Source: an uncultured Bacteroidales bacterium (lineage in GTDB: Bacteria > Bacteroidota > Bacteroidia > Bacteroidales > Bacteroidaceae). Taken from it: DNA of 8,768 nt. The stretch covers positions 1 through 8,768 of the forward strand of contig CALBKR010000151.1 in the NCBI GenBank assembly GCA_937896105.1, given 5' to 3'. A program made the position numbers and the translations under genes. The notes under the pieces were generated by a model. It worked only from the letters and a program-made list of their open reading frames with translations, made no database searches and was not told the origin of the DNA. Every line of letters begins with the position of its first letter. Position 1 is the first letter of the stretch. Positions 6,095 to 8,768 of the stretch are shown piece after piece.

Positions 6095-8392
6095 TTACAA
6101 TTTAGCACTACATTCGGGACAAACACCGCCTTGTTCACCTTCGGCACCACAATTCCAACATCTTACATACACGACCTTCACATTGGAATTCTTTAAAGCA
6201 TCGGCCTCCGAAACACGTGTTGTATATCTCAATGCTGAATCCTGTGTGTGATCCATACGACTTTGAGCATAGTGCGCCTCGGCCTTGTATTCCCGTTTGT
6301 CGCTCTCCACCTCATTGAGTCTATGTGTTGAAACATCCTTCATTGTAGACATAAACGAATTCATCGTTTCCCTTTGACCGGCAACAGCACTTTTTGCAAT
6401 ATCGGAATTATTACTCATCATTTCACGCATCATTCTCTCCAGACGATCACCTTCATCATTCTTCATACTCAACGTTTTATCCATAAAGTCCTGCATCATC
6501 TTCATCTTATCCTCATTCAGTTGCTTATACGCATCAAAGTCGCGTCGTGAAGAGAATGCTTCAGCAATCTTTTCTTGAGCCTTGGCATCGAGTTTGTCGA
6601 AATTAAGCGTAGCCAACTGTTCGGCTGTCATCCCGGTTTTCAGTCTCAGCTCTTCCATGCCTATTTTTTGTGTCTCGAGCGAGAATTCATAATCCTGTGC
6701 CTTGTCCTTTCTATCCTCTTCTTTCATCTTCGACAAAGCATTCAATGCGTTCTCCTGTGCAATACGTGCTCTCTCAATCTCACGTTTTTCGGCATCGTCG
6801 GCCAAATCTAAAGCATCTTTAGCCTCAATAACATCCATCTGATGAGTCTTCATACGCCTTTCATCGCCATAGTCATCGTCCTTGCGTACTTCGGCGCGTT
6901 CTACATCATTTTTATAAACGATGTGCTCAAGTTCGTCTTTCTCCAATTCATGGGTATGAACCTGTTTCTGCTTATCGCGTTCGTATTCTGTTTGTTCAAC
7001 CTCTTTATCGGCTTTAGCACTTTCTATGGCTATGTCCTTTTGTGCAGAAATACGTTCTGTTTCCGTACGCCTCAACGACTGCCACCTAAAAATCTCTTCA
7101 ACCTCAGAACGCCTGCCTTTATTGAGGCGAAGTTCTGATTCCAGAGCCTCGAAATCATCTTTCGAGATGAGTTTGGTTTTCTCAATATCGCGCAATGCAT
7201 TTTCAACATCGGCATCACTCTGCGCTTCACGAATCTTTTTCTGGGCATTAAGCATTGTGCAGAAAGCCACCATCTCATCTTCGTGCAGGAGTTTATCCTT
7301 ATTTACTTTATCTAAAGCATAACGCAACTCCTCCTCCGACTTGGCATTCCTGATTATTTGAGAATTCTCTTCATCCTGCAAACGATTCTTGAAGTCATTT
7401 GTCCTTACAAGAAAATCGAGTTCCTTGTTAGAGCAATACAGTTTATGCTCCAGTTCACGGAACCTCTCAAAATCCTCATTCCTAAGAGTGATATCGATTA
7501 TCTGAGACACCTGTGCACCAAGCAACACTGCATTTACTTTTGCCTCAATGTTGTTTTTGAGCCTTTCTCTTATTTCCGGAGAAAAGACAGGTGCTTCAAC
7601 TGGCTCATAGGCCAATACATCCTGAATGGTATTGCGGATTGGCTCGTTTAAAGCTGCTTGAATATCATGTATGCGACATGAGTGGTTCTTTGTCAGATAA
7701 TTGATTCTGAACTTATAGAAATCTACTATTTCAATATTCATTGAAACCCCGACTTCCACATCGGTCAATTGTGCGTGTATCGTATACGGGCAGAATTCCA
7801 TATTGCCATCCACGGGCTTAACACCAAGCACTACAGGAATAACGCCCTCCGTGACCAATACAACATCAATTAAAGACTGCTTCCCCAGGTTCTGCAGTTC
7901 CGAGCCAAGACGACCACGACGAATATCATCGTCATTATCATTTCCACCGGCCTTTTTGCCGGCAAAAAATTGCCATATATGTTTTAATGCACTGCCGAAG
8001 CGTTCAACAGCCGTAGGGAAATAATATACGCCACTTGAGAGTTTTGTAACAATGCGGCCGTCAATCATCAGAACTGCTATAACACCTTCCTGAACATACA
8101 CGCCACGTGCATTGCTGATGTTTGCAAACTCATTTACATTTATACGGCGTGCTACCTCACCGGGGCTCAAACTCCAGAAAACAGTATTCTTTACCATTTT
8201 CAAGTCATCGGCCAATTCGTTTTTCCCAAAAATAGACATTGTTGTATTTTTATTTATGTTTGTGTTCTTATAATTATGCGAATATTCCATTTTCTTATTG
8301 TCTGCCGACAACATACATCCACACTTTGGGCATCTCTTAAAAGCAGGCAATAAGCCGTCATATCCACACACCGGGCATTTCAATAGTTCCAT
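6095..8392 (-). CDS. SPFH/band-7-like scaffold protein with zinc ribbons at both ends
   Basis: This is a 765-residue predicted cytoplasmic protein. An ATG at 8491 would add 33 residues but would overlap the upstream gene by 86 nt. The ATG at 8392 lies 13 nt past that gene's stop and directly precedes the zinc ribbon, so I chose it. In order: an N-terminal ribbon (C6, C9, C21, C24); a beta-rich SPFH-like region at about residues 95-320, starting near GVYVQEGVIAVLMIDGRI and resembling the 'virion core protein-like' SPFH group (B. subtilis YdjI type); a duplicated helical unit at about 347-427; a highly charged, probably coiled-coil section at 430-575; a Met-rich section at 627-684; and a C-terminal ribbon (C745, C748, C758, C761). 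SPFH proteins form membrane-associated rings or scaffolds. I see no transmembrane helix, so any membrane contact would be peripheral. The protease gene starts 5 nt downstream, suggesting the scaffold positions or controls it. SPFH assignment is by fold-like pattern, not a search. Confidence 0.8.
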   Translation of the reverse strand: MELLKCPVCGYDGLLPAFKRCPKCGCMLSADNKKMEYSHNYKNTNINKNTTMSIFGKNELADDLKMVKNTVFWSLSPGEVARRINVNEFANISNARGVYVQEGVIAVLMIDGRIVTKLSSGVYYFPTAVERFGSALKHIWQFFAGKKAGGNDNDDDIRRGRLGSELQNLGKQSLIDVVLVTEGVIPVVLGVKPVDGNMEFCPYTIHAQLTDVEVGVSMNIEIVDFYKFRINYLTKNHSCRIHDIQAALNEPIRNTIQDVLAYEPVEAPVFSPEIRERLKNNIEAKVNAVLLGAQVSQIIDITLRNEDFERFRELEHKLYCSNKELDFLVRTNDFKNRLQDEENSQIIRNAKSEEELRYALDKVNKDKLLHEDEMVAFCTMLNAQKKIREAQSDADVENALRDIEKTKLISKDDFEALESELRLNKGRRSEVEEIFRWQSLRRTETERISAQKDIAIESAKADKEVEQTEYERDKQKQVHTHELEKDELEHIVYKNDVERAEVRKDDDYGDERRMKTHQMDVIEAKDALDLADDAEKREIERARIAQENALNALSKMKEEDRKDKAQDYEFSLETQKIGMEELRLKTGMTAEQLATLNFDKLDAKAQEKIAEAFSSRRDFDAYKQLNEDKMKMMQDFMDKTLSMKNDEGDRLERMMREMMSNNSDIAKSAVAGQRETMNSFMSTMKDVSTHRLNEVESDKREYKAEAHYAQSRMDHTQDSALRYTTRVSEADALKNSNVKVVYVRCWNCGAEGEQGGVCPECSAKL
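7112..7354 (-). repeat. Internal duplicated helical unit in the SPFH protein
   Basis: Residues about 347-386 and 386-427 read as two copies of one unit. Copy one has NAKSEEELRYALDKV then KDKLLHEDEM. Copy two has EAQSDADVENALRDIE then KTKLISKDDF. Both follow the pattern A-x-S-(D/E)-x-(D/E)-(L/V)-x-x-A-L, then K-x-K-L-(L/I)-x-x-(D/E)-(D/E). The second half of the unit resembles the FITDEGLKELEDL segment of the 706-residue protein. Confidence 0.6.
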
Positions 8393-8405
8393 ATATGCAT
8401 TATAA

Positions 8406-8768
8406 TTAACGTTGACGCTCTTGCATCCTTTGACACATCGGGCATAGTCCGTTTCCTCTTTCAAGTATTGACAACGGCCAAGTACTGCCACAAGCCTTGC
8501 ATTTGCCGGTTGTATTCTTGTAGCTGTACTCTTTCAAATTCTGAGTCTTCTGTTGCAATCTTGACATAGCCTCATCCAATAGTTGGCTCGTCGAGCCCCT
8601 TGATGTGCTGTAACTGTTTACATTCCGCTCAATTGTACCACGCACATCTTCATCTTTATTCCGGTTGTTTCTATTACTCTGCATTTCTATAGAAACCCCA
8701 GAATTTCCACTGATTATGGTTTGACTGCAATCTTTTGAAGACTTGCCTTTTTGACTATCACGGCGTAA
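8406..8768 (-). CDS. Zinc-ribbon protein, 5' end beyond the window edge
   Basis: The stop is TAA at 8406-8408. There is an ATG at 8684, which would give 92 residues, but the frame stays open for 28 more codons to the right edge. The extra residues include SGNSGVSIE, which resembles the SGNVVAGGIDIE segment of the 706-residue protein downstream, so I treat the gene as 5'-partial. Numbering from the ATG at 8684, the C-terminus holds a zinc ribbon with C62/C65 (CKAC) and C81/C84 (CPMC). Residues 33-52 are a probable helix (LLDEAMSRLQQKTQNL) after a Ser/Thr/Asn-rich linker. There is no signal peptide in the visible part and no enzymatic motif, so it may be a cytoplasmic adaptor. The SPFH gene follows after 13 nt, and it also carries zinc ribbons. 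The family is not recognised beyond the ribbon. Confidence 0.75.
   Translation of the reverse strand, partial: LRRDSQKGKSSKDCSQTIISGNSGVSIEMQSNRNNRNKDEDVRGTIERNVNSYSTSRGSTSQLLDEAMSRLQQKTQNLKEYSYKNTTGKCKACGSTWPLSILERGNGLCPMCQRMQERQR

Noticed and set aside
8393..8491. Longer start (ATG at 8491) for the SPFH protein
   Set aside because: The extra 33 residues overlap the zinc-ribbon end of the upstream gene, and the ATG at 8392 fits the operon spacing and precedes the conserved ribbon.
323..8768. Known defence systems (CBASS, retron, restriction-modification, toxin-antitoxin)
   Set aside because: No nucleotide cyclase, reverse transcriptase, methylase, nuclease or small toxin-antitoxin pair is encoded here.

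Overview
The window looks like a piece of a Bacteroidales-type genome (Bacteroides/Prevotella-like), though the genus cannot be fixed from the sequence. Reasons: AT-rich start contexts with no clear Shine-Dalgarno sequence, a signal peptide ending in the SISA-Q style common in this phylum, a peptidase C25 (gingipain-fold) homologue, and moderate-to-low GC. Every convincing gene is on the minus strand, so transcription runs from the right edge (8768) to the left. No rRNA, tRNA, CRISPR array, transposase or integrase was seen.

Layout in transcription order: (1) a zinc-ribbon protein whose reading frame is still open at the right edge (8406 to beyond 8768); (2) a 765-residue SPFH/band-7-like protein with a zinc ribbon at each end and a long charged helical middle (6095-8392); (3) a 554-residue caspase-fold, C25-like cysteine protease with no signal peptide (4425-6089); (4) a 706-residue protein with an N-terminal zinc ribbon, Gly/Asn repeats, a helical region, two helix-turn-helix-like repeats, one membrane span and a charged C-terminal tail (2302-4422); (5) a small exported protein with an LPP20/FlgT-like C-terminal domain (1626-2318); (6) an exported protein with a CsgG/TolB-like N-terminal half and a probable outer-membrane beta-barrel (323-1615). 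Junction spacings are 13, 5, 2, -17 and 10 nt, so this is very probably one operon. Its promoter lies outside the window.

The order of the genes follows a path across the envelope: three cytoplasmic proteins (zinc-ribbon adaptor, SPFH scaffold, protease), one bitopic inner-membrane protein, one periplasmic or lipid-associated protein and one outer-membrane protein. I infer a candidate envelope-spanning system in which a membrane or envelope signal controls a cytosolic caspase-like protease through an SPFH scaffold. No named system that I know of has this composition. The role (defence, envelope stress, protein quality control) is not shown by the sequence.

The left 322 bases hold no gene. 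They contain an 84-bp-period tandem repeat (two copies, the first touching the left edge), two adjacent strong hairpins at 160-204, and a nested inverted repeat at 266-316 near the operon's end. Base composition shifts: the last two genes and the tail of gene 4 are clearly more AT-rich than the upstream genes.
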